Shown: positions 1 to 9,669, numbered from the stretch's first letter. The stretch is DNA of 64,000 nucleotides from Eubacterium_G segne (GCF_014287775.1 NZ_JACOOZ010000004.1:62001-126000), one strand, 5' to 3'. Numbers and translations: made by a program. The notes: a model not told the origin generated them from the letters alone.

Positions 1-333
1 CGGGTCATCTTCAAAATAACTTTTCTTAAATCCTTCCCATGCTTCGTCAGCAGATGTGTATTCATACTTGTCTACACGGCTGTCATTTTTAATTTCATTA
101 CCTATAGCATCAATCTGTTCCTGTTTAATTCCCTTATCAAAGAAAACTGTTACTCCAAGATTTTGCTCAACCTGCTTTTCCATAAAGTTTACATTAATAA
201 TAATAGTAAAAATAACACCTATAAGGAAAATACACGCTGCAATAGTTCCTATTGACGCTAAAGAAAATAATTTGTTTCTTTTTATGTTAACCAATCCCTG
301 GTTTACACAATATCCGGCTGTTCTTGCATTCAT
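1..333 (-). CDS. ftsX: Cell-division ABC transporter permease FtsX (N-terminal part, cut by window edge)
   Basis: This is the N-terminal part (about 111 residues) of FtsX, the membrane partner of FtsE. In the family, FtsEX sits at the division site and controls peptidoglycan hydrolases. The visible part has a short basic cytoplasmic segment, one hydrophobic helix at about residues 22-47, and the start of the extracellular domain. The ATG follows the ftsE stop codon with no gap, so the two genes should be translationally coupled. The rest lies before base 1. The identification rests on the N-terminus plus linkage to ftsE. Confidence 0.88.
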   Translation of the reverse strand, partial: MNARTAGYCVNQGLVNIKRNKLFSLASIGTIAACIFLIGVIFTIIINVNFMEKQVEQNLGVTVFFDKGIKQEQIDAIGNEIKNDSRVDKYEYTSADEAWEGFKKSYFEDDP

Positions 334-1005
334 TTATTCCACCACCTTGCTGTCGCTTACTTTGACACCTTTTTTCATTGTAATTACACGTTTATTCATT
401 TTCTCCACAATCTCCATATTGTGGGTAACTACAATAACGGTGGTTCCCTGTCTGTTTACTTTATCTAATAATTTCATGATTTCCCATGAATTCTCCGGGT
501 CAAGATTTCCTGTAGGTTCATCTGCCAAAAGAATCTGCGGCTTATTTACAATAGCTCTGGCAAGAGCAACTCTCTGCTGTTCTCCACCTGATAACTCGTT
601 AGGATTTGAACGATACTTTTCCGACAATCCTACCAAAGCAAGAACCTTGGATACATTTTTCTTGATTTCCCTAGGTGCCACGCCTATTACACGCTGTGCA
701 AAGGCAATGTTTGAATATACATCTCTATCCTGCAATAATCTGAAATCCTGAAATACTACACCTATTTTTCTTCTGTATTTTGCAACGCTTCTTGAGCGAA
801 GCTTTGATAATTTAACATCGTCAACTGTTATGGTTCCTTCTGTAGGATTTAACTCCTTAAGCAATAATTTTATAAATGTTGATTTTCCTGAGCCACTGGC
901 TCCCACAACAAATACAAACTCTCCATCATCTATATCAAGATTCAAATTATTCAGTGCCGGTGCCCCGTTTCCATAAGTCTTACTTACACCTTCAATTTTA
1001 ATCAT
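334..1005 (-). CDS. ftsE: Cell-division ATP-binding protein FtsE
   Basis: This is a 223-residue ABC ATPase that would power FtsX at the septum. Visible motifs are Walker A (GASGSGKST), the signature LSGGEQQR, Walker B (ILLADEPTGNLD) and the switch His in VTHN. The length is normal for FtsE. The start is supported by AAGGAG about 9 bases upstream. ftsX follows directly on the same strand. The related LolD-type ATPases share these motifs, but the ftsX-like neighbour settles the call. Confidence 0.93.
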   Translation of the reverse strand: MIKIEGVSKTYGNGAPALNNLNLDIDDGEFVFVVGASGSGKSTFIKLLLKELNPTEGTITVDDVKLSKLRSRSVAKYRRKIGVVFQDFRLLQDRDVYSNIAFAQRVIGVAPREIKKNVSKVLALVGLSEKYRSNPNELSGGEQQRVALARAIVNKPQILLADEPTGNLDPENSWEIMKLLDKVNRQGTTVIVVTHNMEIVEKMNKRVITMKKGVKVSDSKVVE

Positions 1006-1057
1006 TTACTTTCTCCTTATTTAATCTCATTAATCACGTAAATATGTTCATAACGTA

Positions 1058-1098
1058 TTAAAAGTGAAAAGCAATATACTCTGCTTTTCACTTTTAAG
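1058..1098 (-). terminator. Stem-loop between the CdaR-type gene and ftsE
   Basis: Arms of about 14 nt (TTAAAAGTGAAAAGC and its complement at 1083-1097) enclose a 10-nt loop. It lies after the regulator gene at 1151. The following T-run on the minus strand is short (TTTTAATA), so termination may be partial, and ftsE could receive some read-through. Confidence 0.6.
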
Positions 1099-1150
1099 CA
1101 TCCTCTAAGTAGTTGTCCCACCAACACCGGTGTTCATCCATACCACTTAT

Positions 1151-2239
1151 TTAAAAATCTGTGTTACCCATATACTTCATATACTTAACTACCATTAATG
1201 CAATCTTAAAGGTTATTGCATCCTCAAATACACGGAGGTCTAATCCCGTGCTCTTTTGTAGTTTATCAAGTCTGTATACCAATGTATTTCTGTGTATATA
1301 AAGCTGTCTTGATGTTTCAGAAACATTCAAGCTGTTTTCAAAGAACTTATTAATGGTAGAAAGTGTTTCCTCATCAAACTCATCCGGTGATTTACCCTCA
1401 AAGATTTCTTTAATAAACATTTTGCACAACGGAATCGGTAACTGGTATATAAGTCTTCCTATTCCTAAGTTGTTGTAAGCAACAACACTCTTTGTACTAA
1501 AGAATATTTTTCCTACATCCAACGCCATTCTTGCTTCCTTATATGAACGGGAAACCTCTTTAATTTCTTTTACAATGGTTCCATATGCCACATTCGCCTT
1601 TACCATAGCTTCCGTATTAAGCATATCTACAATAGTGTTAGCTATACGTTCTACTTCCTCATATCCCTGCTTGTCATCTAAATGTTTAACAAGAATAATG
1701 CTCTTTTCATCAACAGCTGTAATAAAATCCTTCTTCTGACCGGAGAACAAAGTTCTCACTGTCTCTAATGCCACGCTGTCCTTTTCATTCTTAGTTTCAA
1801 TAATGCATACACATCTACGTGCATCCACATCAATGTGTAATTTCTTTGCTCTATTATAAATGTCAACAAGGAGAAGATTATCTAAAAGAAGATTCTTAAC
1901 AAAGTTGTCTTTGTCAAATCTTTCTTTGTATGCTACTAACAGATTCTGAATCTGAAATGCTGCCATCTTTCCAACCATAAATACATCATCGCTGGTTCCC
2001 TGAGCTATAAGAATAAGTTCTAACTGGTTTTCGTCATAAACCTTAAAGAACTGATATTCCTGAACTGACTGGCTGTCTGCCGGAGATGCTACAAATGACA
2101 TTATAGCATGTCCAAACTGTTCTCCTACCTGGGAAGTACTGGCAACTATCTTTCCGTCTGTATCTGCCACATACAAATCAACCCTTGATATGCTTTTTAT
2201 TCCCTCAATTGTATTTTGTAAAATCTGATTTGAAATCAT
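1151..2239 (-). CDS. CdaR/PucR-type transcriptional regulator
   Basis: This 362-residue regulator has the layout of the sugar-diacid (CdaR) family. An N-terminal sensor of about 130 residues resembles the diacid-recognition domain. A central GGDEF-like region follows, and the C-terminal PucR helix-turn-helix is at about residues 300-355 (core NVSETSRQLYIHRNTLVYRL). An upstream TTG would extend the frame by 12 codons, but the ATG at 2239 has AGGAG at good spacing and is preferred. The effector and targets are unknown. Its position upstream of ftsE suggests co-occurrence with the division genes rather than a proven regulatory link. Confidence 0.85.
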   Translation of the reverse strand: MISNQILQNTIEGIKSISRVDLYVADTDGKIVASTSQVGEQFGHAIMSFVASPADSQSVQEYQFFKVYDENQLELILIAQGTSDDVFMVGKMAAFQIQNLLVAYKERFDKDNFVKNLLLDNLLLVDIYNRAKKLHIDVDARRCVCIIETKNEKDSVALETVRTLFSGQKKDFITAVDEKSIILVKHLDDKQGYEEVERIANTIVDMLNTEAMVKANVAYGTIVKEIKEVSRSYKEARMALDVGKIFFSTKSVVAYNNLGIGRLIYQLPIPLCKMFIKEIFEGKSPDEFDEETLSTINKFFENSLNVSETSRQLYIHRNTLVYRLDKLQKSTGLDLRVFEDAITFKIALMVVKYMKYMGNTDF

Positions 2240-2470
2240 ATATATTCTCCTTGTAGTTATACCTTGCCTAAACAATCATTCAACTTATATTCTAACCCAG
2301 TTTTTAGCAAAACACAAGAGAAAGCCTTCCATTATATTTTAAATTTTAATGAATTTTTTGTGTACGCTTCTCCCTCTGCCCTTCATATCTGTCATCAAAC
2401 TTATATATATAAGTGATTACCCCATGCTTGACAAAGAGCCTGATTAATTAGTCGCATAATTAATTATAGC
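2240..2470. other. Intergenic stretch upstream of the CdaR-type gene
   Basis: Together with the terminator at 2471-2508 this forms a gap of about 315 bp without a gene. It should hold the promoter of the regulator. A TATAAT match lies at 2331-2336 on the minus strand, but no convincing -35 partner was found. No other structure was seen. Confidence 0.4.
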
Positions 2471-2508
2471 CAAAAACAGCTATGAGCGCGAACTCATAGC
2501 TGTTTTAC
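2471..2508 (-). terminator. Rho-independent terminator after the GH128-like gene
   Basis: A perfect 14-bp stem (AAAACAGCTATGAG and its complement) with a 6-nt loop is followed on the minus strand by a run of T. It lies about 47 bp after the stop of the secreted glycosidase gene. Confidence 0.85.
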
Positions 2509-2554
2509 TTTTAGGAGACTTTTTTTACAGCCCCTTTTACTATCCTTTTTGTAT

Positions 2555-4738
2555 TTATTTTGCAAGAATATTCGACCATTCAAAATCTACTTTCTTATAA
2601 GATGGATTTACCACTTTCAATATATTGTTATACAAATACTCATGAGATAAAAGGTTACTCATTTTCTTATTTCTGTACAGATAATCACTGATATTATAAA
2701 CCGAAAATGTACATACATTGCTATACACATATTCTCCATTCTGTAGCTGAGCATAAGCTCTAACCTTGTACTTCGTAGTAAATTCTTTTTCTGTAGTGGA
2801 TGCGAACAACATTGTTCTCACAAAGTACATTGCTGTGGATGATTCTCCTAAAACAGCATTACTGTTTCCCTGATCGCTTGTTTCAAACACTCTGACATAT
2901 TCGTTATCAGAATCTATGCGTATATCACGATCATCCACATTAAAATTCTGTCCTTCGGAACTATCTAATGCATATATAAAACCCCATTTTAGGACTCTGG
3001 CATTATTTATTTGTGGTTCTACCGAACCAATTACTCGGCTTCCACCTTTCACGGCACTTATCTGATATCCCTCGATTTTAACTTTGTCACTTGTAATTAT
3101 CTCTGGTTTTGTATCAATACTTTTTCCATAAACAGCAATATCCCATATAGAATACCCACATTCTGTGTTTCTAGACGTGCCATTAATTCTTATATAGCGG
3201 GCATTCACCATTTTATCTAGAATCATCGTGTCATTTTTATAATTATACGAAATTCCATCTCGCTCTTCTGCAATTCGCGTGAATGTTTGGCCATCTGACG
3301 ACACTTCTATATCATATTCTCTCGCACTCGCTGTTTCCCATATAATATTAATCTGCTTCAAATTAATAATCTGTCCCAAATCAATCGTTAATCCCGATGG
3401 GTCCACCTTTTGCGCAGATGCCCATCTGGTTCCAATATCGCTGTCAATTGCTTTATCTGCCCCAGTGTCACTCCCTTCATCAGATGTGGAAACAACGCTG
3501 ACTCCTGACTTTCTTACAAAATTCTCATAAATTTCATCCTTGATTGTTACTGCATCATCTAACAAAGTGTTTCTTGTCCCGCTAAATAATGTGTATTCTT
3601 GTCCCTTAAGTGGTAACTGCACATATCCTTCCGGATTTCCATACTCGACATACAGCCTTCCTAATTCTGTTAAGTCTCCTGTCTCATAATTATATAATGA
3701 TGCGATTCCATTCGTCTCATTCGTAGAATTAAACGAAAACCATGCATATCTTTCCACATAAGGTCTGGCATTCAATCCGTCAATTGCAGTTTTCATAAAT
3801 TCTTTCACGGATTCGATATGTTCCACGTCATTATGCGGCCATCCATAAACAGCAAATTCAGTAATCCATATCGGTTTATGATACATCTCATATGTTTTAT
3901 CAACCACTTCTCTCAAAAAAGTCTCAGCTGCTTCTTTTCCTGTATATTGCCAGTAATAGCAGTGAAGTGCAATAAAATCCACCGTATCATGATTGATTCC
4001 ATTCATAAATGTACGAAACCACACGCCATTATCCCATGAGGGGCTTAATGATGGTGCCGGCGTTCCCAAAACATAATCATGTCCCAGAAAATTATTCCAA
4101 TGACCAATCGCCGTATTTACATCTATGTTGCTCCCTCCAATATCTCCACCTGCATCCGGTTCATTATATGCCAACAGATGCTTATATCCATTTTCTGCTA
4201 CATAAGATATACTTCCTTCATTTCCCGTTCCCCAAATCATTGGAACATACTCCATTGTTTTGTAGGATTCATATGTATGTGGATATGCGGCCCAATTATA
4301 ATACCAGCCCATATTCATTTCCACTGGCTCTAAATATCTTGCCATCTCCTCATTTGCACACAACCCCTTTTTGGTGACTCCAAAAGTTATTGTTTCTGTG
4401 CTCTTGCTTGTTCCATTATTATATTCTGCCGTTACATATGCCGTATACATTTTTACATTAGTTGTATAATACTCATATGAGGTATCACTGGTTGTTGCAA
4501 TCAACTGCCCATCGATATACAATTTATAGTTTTTTACAGATGATCCTACAGCTGGTGACCATTTTATATCAAAACAGCCTGCACCAATTAATCCATTATT
4601 CGCTGGAGCAGTAATTTCAAATGCTTGCGCGGCTTGCGTTTCTTTTTTCATACCAAAAAACGGAACAAGCATAATTACCATTACAATCATGAATACCAGT
4701 CTTAACAGATTTTCTTTTTTCCTTATCTGATTAATCAC
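2555..4738 (-). CDS. Secreted GH128-like glycosidase with discoidin domain
   Basis: This 727-residue exported protein starts with a signal peptide (basic start, then a hydrophobic stretch at about 12-28). A small beta domain lies at about 38-120. A catalytic domain resembling Asl1/GH128 (beta-1,3-glucanase family) lies at about 130-370, with the expected acid/base Glu in YNEPD (E193) and nucleophile Glu in WITEFA (E294). A discoidin (F5/8 type C) carbohydrate-binding domain is at about 410-545. The last 175 residues or so match the C-terminus of the secreted protein at 19280-21730. It probably cleaves a beta-glucan outside the cell; the exact substrate is inferred. It has its own terminator, and a decayed relative lies just upstream. 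Confidence 0.82.
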   Translation of the reverse strand: MINQIRKKENLLRLVFMIVMVIMLVPFFGMKKETQAAQAFEITAPANNGLIGAGCFDIKWSPAVGSSVKNYKLYIDGQLIATTSDTSYEYYTTNVKMYTAYVTAEYNNGTSKSTETITFGVTKKGLCANEEMARYLEPVEMNMGWYYNWAAYPHTYESYKTMEYVPMIWGTGNEGSISYVAENGYKHLLAYNEPDAGGDIGGSNIDVNTAIGHWNNFLGHDYVLGTPAPSLSPSWDNGVWFRTFMNGINHDTVDFIALHCYYWQYTGKEAAETFLREVVDKTYEMYHKPIWITEFAVYGWPHNDVEHIESVKEFMKTAIDGLNARPYVERYAWFSFNSTNETNGIASLYNYETGDLTELGRLYVEYGNPEGYVQLPLKGQEYTLFSGTRNTLLDDAVTIKDEIYENFVRKSGVSVVSTSDEGSDTGADKAIDSDIGTRWASAQKVDPSGLTIDLGQIINLKQINIIWETASAREYDIEVSSDGQTFTRIAEERDGISYNYKNDTMILDKMVNARYIRINGTSRNTECGYSIWDIAVYGKSIDTKPEIITSDKVKIEGYQISAVKGGSRVIGSVEPQINNARVLKWGFIYALDSSEGQNFNVDDRDIRIDSDNEYVRVFETSDQGNSNAVLGESSTAMYFVRTMLFASTTEKEFTTKYKVRAYAQLQNGEYVYSNVCTFSVYNISDYLYRNKKMSNLLSHEYLYNNILKVVNPSYKKVDFEWSNILAK

Positions 4739-4800
4739 CGCAACTCCTTTCTTTCGTCAATGAACACTGTCTATGCTACTTCATGCTTAGTTTCTTTATC

Positions 4801-5283
4801 CTAGGCCATGAACCATAACACTTCTATTTTCTTCAAAGATATTTTTGCGCTCTTTGAATTTTTATCCTTCGCTGCCTTCTTCACTTTGGTTTTTGCGACT
4901 TTTATAGAGCTCTTTGCTGTAGTCTGTTCAGATGTAGAGACAGGCTACGTTGCTGCCTGATTAGTTATCATGTCAGACTTCGTTGCAACCGGAGTCGTTG
5001 TCTCCGCAGATTCTGCCGTAACCGGGTCCGTTGTCACTGCCGGGCTTGTTGATCTTTGATTTGTATTTCTTGCGGTCCCCACAATTCTAACATAACGCGC
5101 ATTAGACATAATAAAGAGGATGATGGCATCATTACGATTCTGTTGTCTGCCCATTCCTTCTGCTTCCGCAATTTTCTCCGTCGGTAGACACTTCTATATA
5201 ATACTCGCTTGCACCAGCATCCTCCAATATAATATTTACCTGCTTAATATTGTAAACAGTTCCTTTGTATATTAACACAATGT
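4801..5283 (-). pseudogene. Decayed secreted discoidin-domain protein
   Basis: Reading the minus strand gives a discoidin-like segment (NIKQVNIILEDAGASEYYI) in one frame. It continues in another frame as NARYVRIVGTARNTN, then runs into a Thr/Pro-rich linker and an in-frame TAG. Beyond the stop the frame stays open with TAKSSIKVAKTKVKKAAK, which resembles the start of a fibronectin-type repeat of the kind common in Lachnospiraceae exoproteins. At least one frameshift and one stop are present, and no N-terminus or signal peptide is left. The discoidin part is similar to that of the neighbouring glycosidase gene, so this is a degraded duplicate or former longer neighbour. Confidence 0.7.
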
Positions 5284-5292
5284 GTCTGTTTC

Positions 5293-6411
5293 TTAGTTTG
5301 CAATAACCTGCTCTGTTTCCTTATCAAAGATATGTAACTTTGTAAGATCCATAGCTAATTTAACTTCATCACCAGGTCTTGCTGTTGTACGTGCATTTAC
5401 TCTTGCTGTACAATCAAATCCCTCAACATCGAAGTATAAGTAAACTTCTGCACCAAGTAATTCGTAAATTCTGATAGTTGTTGTGAAAGCACTTTCAGGT
5501 GACATTTCAATGAAGCTTTCTTCATCATGAATGTCTTCAGGTCTGATACCCATAACAACTGTCTTACCGATGTATCCGCCTTCTTCAAGTCTCTTGCCCT
5601 GTTCTGCAGGAACTGTGATATATGTTCTGGCCTGACCAATATGTAACTTAATGTCATTGCCTTCTTTTTCAACTTCTGCATCAATGAAGTTCATCTGTGG
5701 TGAACCCATGAATCCTGCAACGAATAAGTTAACCGGTCTGTCATATAAGTTCTTTGGTGAATCAACCTGCTGTACAACACCATCCTTCATAACTACGATT
5801 CTTGTACCAAGTGTCATAGCCTCTGTCTGGTCATGTGTAACGTAGATAATTGTTGCACCTAATCTCTTATGAATCTTAGCAATCTCAACACGCATCTGTA
5901 CTCTTAACTTAGCATCCAAGTTAGAAAGTGGTTCGTCCATAAGGAATACCTTAGGATTACGAACGATGGCACGTCCCATCGCAACTCTCTGTCTCTGACC
6001 ACCTGATAAAGCCTTTGGCTTTCTGTCAAGTAACTGCTCAAGGTCAAGAATCTTAGCTGCATCCTTAACTAATCTTTCCTGTTCAGCCTTTGGTACTTTT
6101 CTTAACTTAAGACCAAATGCCATGTTATCGTATACTGTCATATGTGGATATAAAGCGTAGTTCTGGAATACCATTGCTATATCTCTGTCTTTTGGTTCTA
6201 CGTCATTTACTAATTTGTCTCCAATATATAATTCACCGGATGAAATTTCTTCAAGCCCTGCAATCATACGAAGTGTTGTTGACTTTCCACAACCTGATGG
6301 TCCTACAAAAATAATAAATTCCTTGTCCTTAATCTCAAGGTTAAAATCTTTTACTGCTTTGAATCCGTTTGGATAAACTTTGCAGATGTTTCTTAATGAT
6401 AAACTTGCCAT
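5293..6411 (-). CDS. msmX: Multi-sugar ABC importer ATPase (MsmX/UgpC type)
   Basis: This 372-residue ATPase energises carbohydrate ABC importers (CUT1 type). It has Walker A (GPSGCGKST), signature LSGGQRQR and Walker B (VFLMDEPLSNLD). A C-terminal regulatory TOBE-like region at about 240-372 includes the family landmark GIRPEDIHDE. No permease or binding protein is adjacent. This fits a shared ATPase serving several importers, as known for MsmX in Bacillus. The neighbouring secreted glycosidase could feed such importers, but that is inference. The start is at the family-typical MASLSLRNICKVYPNG, preceded by AGGAGG. Confidence 0.9.
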   Translation of the reverse strand: MASLSLRNICKVYPNGFKAVKDFNLEIKDKEFIIFVGPSGCGKSTTLRMIAGLEEISSGELYIGDKLVNDVEPKDRDIAMVFQNYALYPHMTVYDNMAFGLKLRKVPKAEQERLVKDAAKILDLEQLLDRKPKALSGGQRQRVAMGRAIVRNPKVFLMDEPLSNLDAKLRVQMRVEIAKIHKRLGATIIYVTHDQTEAMTLGTRIVVMKDGVVQQVDSPKNLYDRPVNLFVAGFMGSPQMNFIDAEVEKEGNDIKLHIGQARTYITVPAEQGKRLEEGGYIGKTVVMGIRPEDIHDEESFIEMSPESAFTTTIRIYELLGAEVYLYFDVEGFDCTARVNARTTARPGDEVKLAMDLTKLHIFDKETEQVIAN

Positions 6412-6550
6412 ATACTTTCTTCCTCCTAATAAAAATAGTTTTCTCTAACCATTTGTATGCAACAATAATAAATCACAATGACATAAATTGCTATATTGTA
6501 ATTAAACAAAATAATGAAATAATCTTTGTTACATTTGCATAGGGGTGGCA

Positions 6551-7441
6551 CTATTTGTTTAAAAATATGTTATTTTCACCAATAGTTAAACGTTTTTCTT
6601 TGAGCAATCTGCCGATAGCACGTTTAAACTCACTTTTGCTCATATTGAAATCCGTTTTTATTCTCTCAGGTGATGCCTTGTCAGTGTAATCTATTTTTCC
6701 ACCGTTATTTTCCATAAATTCCACAATTTTTTTAGCATCATCATCTACCTGAAGGTATGCTTTTTTTCTTAATGACAAATCCATTTTTCCATCAGGTCTT
6801 ACACTTTTTATTCGTGCCTCGATAGGCATTCCTATATACACTTTTTGGGTAAGTTCCTTCTGCTGTATAAGTCCATGATACTTATTGTCCACTGCCACAA
6901 AGGCTCCATACTTTGGATTATAATTATATACTGTTCCGCTTACAATATCCTCCGGTTCATGAGTAGAATTGCAGGTAAGATAATCATATACTTTCATGGT
7001 TGCACTTAATCTTTTACTTTTGTCAATATAAATGCCTACTAAAACCTTTTCCCCTTCTTCTATCTCCTTTGTCTGCTCCTTATATGGCAAAAACAGTTCC
7101 TTTCCCAGTCCCCAGTCTAAAAATGCACCAACATTTGTTACCTGTGAAACCTTCAGATATGCTGTTTCCCCTACTTCCGCAGCAGGCTGTACCATTGTAG
7201 CTATCAGACGTTCCTGAGAATCTCTGTATACAAACACTCTCAACGTATCTCCCACAGCTGTATTTTCAGGAACTTCCTTTTTAGGCAACAGTACCTTATC
7301 CTCTTCCGTTCCCAAATAAACTCCGTGCTCAGTGTTTTTTACCACCTTAAGATTCTGGCTTTTTCCCAGCTTTATTACACCTGATTCCAAAGTTTTTGAA
7401 TCTAATTCACTTTTTTCATTTCTAAAATTTCTTTTTTCCAT
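6551..7441 (-). CDS. cvfB: S1-domain RNA-binding protein, CvfB family
   Basis: This 296-residue cytoplasmic protein matches CvfB (conserved virulence factor B family). It has S1-like OB-folds at about 20-75, 85-150 (VGAFLDWGLGKELFLP) and 160-225 (KYGAFVAVDNKYHGLI), and a winged-helix at about 235-296. Members bind RNA and affect gene expression; the target is unknown here. The ribosome binding site at the first ATG is weak, so a start a few codons inside is possible. It is the third gene of an operon with the thioesterase and L,D-transpeptidase (gap 17 nt). Confidence 0.85.
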   Translation of the reverse strand: MEKRNFRNEKSELDSKTLESGVIKLGKSQNLKVVKNTEHGVYLGTEEDKVLLPKKEVPENTAVGDTLRVFVYRDSQERLIATMVQPAAEVGETAYLKVSQVTNVGAFLDWGLGKELFLPYKEQTKEIEEGEKVLVGIYIDKSKRLSATMKVYDYLTCNSTHEPEDIVSGTVYNYNPKYGAFVAVDNKYHGLIQQKELTQKVYIGMPIEARIKSVRPDGKMDLSLRKKAYLQVDDDAKKIVEFMENNGGKIDYTDKASPERIKTDFNMSKSEFKRAIGRLLKEKRLTIGENNIFLNK

Positions 7442-7458
7442 TTTATACCGCTTATTAC

Positions 7459-8163
7459 TTATTTTGTTAGCTTTATCATTGTGTGCAGCTCTCCATCCAT
7501 ACTTTCAAAGGAAATGGTAAGTCCATTCTCCTCCTGATGTAAATAAGGAATTATTTTCTCCCCTTCTAAGGCTTCTTTGTTGTAAACAATTTCAATTTCA
7601 CTAAAATCCCTGTTTACCGGAAGGTATTCCTCTGCTACACGCAAATAATTTGCATTGTTCATGTGTCCGTTTTCATCAATATATGAACTAAGCACCTTGA
7701 AACTTTCAAGCTTCTTTCTATCTTCTGAAGGCCTTAATTTTCTTGAAACACGAAGTTCCTCAAATATCTCTTCTTCACAATAGGCTTTGGTTTCATCGTC
7801 GCTTATTCTTATGGGCATTCTGCTTTTTAGATCAATCATTGCCCATATGGTTTCCGCCTTAACTGCGTACTCACCATCATTATCTTTGATGAAATACTGT
7901 CTGTTAGCCATTACCCTTCCAAATTTTGAAGGTGCAGTGCCAACACATATTTCATCCCCTAATTTCAAAGGTTTATAAAGTTTTATTTTGTAGGCAAGTA
8001 CCACCCATCCTTTATTAACCTCTTTCATATGGTCAGGTCCCACACCTAAGGCTACAGACTGAAAAGTGCTGCAATCCTGAAGGTAATTCATTATCTCATA
8101 GTATGGAACACTGCCATTTCTATCTAATCTGCTATAACTTACCGTAGTATTAAATGTATACAT
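7459..8163 (-). CDS. Acyl-ACP thioesterase
   Basis: This 234-residue enzyme has the double hotdog fold expected of the FatA-type acyl-ACP thioesterases that many anaerobic Firmicutes carry. It would release free fatty acid from acyl carrier protein. The first hotdog is at about 1-125 (DRNGSVPYYEIMNYLQDCS). The second begins near SSYIDENGHMNNANYL, where the Asp/Asn/His cluster typical of the family is visible. It lies 11 nt after the L,D-transpeptidase gene. Chain-length preference cannot be read from the sequence. Confidence 0.85.
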   Translation of the reverse strand: MYTFNTTVSYSRLDRNGSVPYYEIMNYLQDCSTFQSVALGVGPDHMKEVNKGWVVLAYKIKLYKPLKLGDEICVGTAPSKFGRVMANRQYFIKDNDGEYAVKAETIWAMIDLKSRMPIRISDDETKAYCEEEIFEELRVSRKLRPSEDRKKLESFKVLSSYIDENGHMNNANYLRVAEEYLPVNRDFSEIEIVYNKEALEGEKIIPYLHQEENGLTISFESMDGELHTMIKLTK

Positions 8164-8174
8164 TATTAAGCCAC

Positions 8175-9605
8175 CTATTCTGCTGCAGTAGTTGTTTCTT
8201 CCGGAGTTGTCTCTCCAGGTGTTTCCGGCTGAGTTGTTTCCTCTTCTGCCTTTTCTACTGTAACTTTAAGGGTTGCTGTCTTTGCTGTATATGACTTTTT
8301 GTTATAAGTAGCTGTATATGTGATAGTATATGTTCCCGGAACAGATGTATCCACATCTCCCTTAATTGTAATATTATTCTTTACATTAAGATCAGCATTC
8401 TTATAATTTTTAAGAGTCTTTACATAGCTATATGGGTCAAAGGCTTCGCCCTGCTTAATAGTAACAGCTGATGTATTAAGGGCAAACTTAACTCTCTTGT
8501 CAACTACCTTGTAGGTAACTGTTTTTGATGCTACTAACTTATTAGTTCCCCTTACTTTATATGTAACTTTATATGTTCCAGCCTTAGTAAATCTGTATGT
8601 TCCGTTTTTAGCCTTTACACTTCTATTATTATATTTTACATATGTCTGTATTTTTGATGTAAGTCTCTTTCCGGATTTCATTTTAGCAGTAACACCTTTT
8701 TTAAGATTTTCAGATGTTCCCATAGCAATATTCTTTTTAGATTTTGCTCCTGTTATAACAGGTTTCTTAGTATCTACAACTGAAAATGTAATAGTCTTTG
8801 ATTTTGTGTTTCCAATGGAATCCTTAACAGTAAATTTAACCTTATATTTTCCTATTTTCTTAGTGTTAATTTTTCCTTTTACCTTGATAGTTGCATTTTT
8901 CTTTGTAAGCACATTTCCTGCACTATCTTTAATTGTTACTAAATCAAGAGGTCTAACTTTCTTTCCATATTCTACTTTTGTAGTATCGGCACTGATTTTA
9001 GGTGCTGCCTTTCTATATGGGTTAGCCGGGTCCGGATCAGTAGGATCCCAATCTGTGAATTTTCCATTGCTAATTGGTGTAAATGAAGGTCTTGGCAATG
9101 GATCATCTTTCTTGCTGCCCCAGAATGTAACTACCTTTGTTCCAACTGCACAATGGTCATATATCCATTTTGCATCCTTGCAAAGTAATCTTACACAACC
9201 GTGAGATGCCTTCTGTCCCATAACGTTGTAAGCTGAAACTGACATTGTAGATTTATCACCATTCTTGTAGTACCATACTGAATGGAATAATATTCCCTCT
9301 GTAATTCTTGTACAATACTGTGCATAGCAATTGCCAATCATTTCATGCCATCTGTATTTTACCGGTACATAAAATGTTCCCACCGGTGTTTCATTACTAG
9401 GTGAGCAAATCATGGCTTTAATTGCTTTTCCCCTGCTGTTATATATTGTTGTGCAATTAGTTCCTAAATTAACTTTAATTGTATATGCTGCACTTTCCTT
9501 TGCACTTACTTCCTTAGTTCCATTTACCAGATTAACCCCTGTTATAGTGGTTACAATCATGGCAATAACCATAAGTATTGATATACTTTTTTTCAATGCT
9601 TTCAT
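8175..9605 (-). CDS. Exported L,D-transpeptidase (YkuD) with Ig-like repeats
   Basis: This 476-residue protein has a signal peptide (about 1-35) followed by a YkuD catalytic domain at about 40-165. The active-site motif is SHGCVRL, with Cys137 and His135. In the family such enzymes make 3-3 cross-links in peptidoglycan or modify it. Several Ig-like modules follow (about 200-455), each with patterns such as YKVKFTVKDSIGN. The C-terminus is a short Thr/Glu/Pro-rich tail. There is no LPXTG motif, so attachment is probably non-covalent. The start has GGAG at good spacing, and a consensus promoter lies at 9641-9669. Confidence 0.9.
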   Translation of the reverse strand: MKALKKSISILMVIAMIVTTITGVNLVNGTKEVSAKESAAYTIKVNLGTNCTTIYNSRGKAIKAMICSPSNETPVGTFYVPVKYRWHEMIGNCYAQYCTRITEGILFHSVWYYKNGDKSTMSVSAYNVMGQKASHGCVRLLCKDAKWIYDHCAVGTKVVTFWGSKKDDPLPRPSFTPISNGKFTDWDPTDPDPANPYRKAAPKISADTTKVEYGKKVRPLDLVTIKDSAGNVLTKKNATIKVKGKINTKKIGKYKVKFTVKDSIGNTKSKTITFSVVDTKKPVITGAKSKKNIAMGTSENLKKGVTAKMKSGKRLTSKIQTYVKYNNRSVKAKNGTYRFTKAGTYKVTYKVRGTNKLVASKTVTYKVVDKRVKFALNTSAVTIKQGEAFDPYSYVKTLKNYKNADLNVKNNITIKGDVDTSVPGTYTITYTATYNKKSYTAKTATLKVTVEKAEEETTQPETPGETTPEETTTAAE

Positions 9606-9640
9606 TAGTTTATACTCCTTTCAAATTTAAAGTAAACCCT

Positions 9641-9669
9641 ATTATACTATTATTCATTTTAATTTACAA
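9641..9669 (-). promoter_or_regulatory. SigA-type promoter of the L,D-transpeptidase operon
   Basis: On the minus strand TTGTAA (9664-9669) and TATAAT (9641-9646) are separated by exactly 17 nt. Transcription should start near 9635, about 30 nt before the ATG. Confidence 0.7.
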
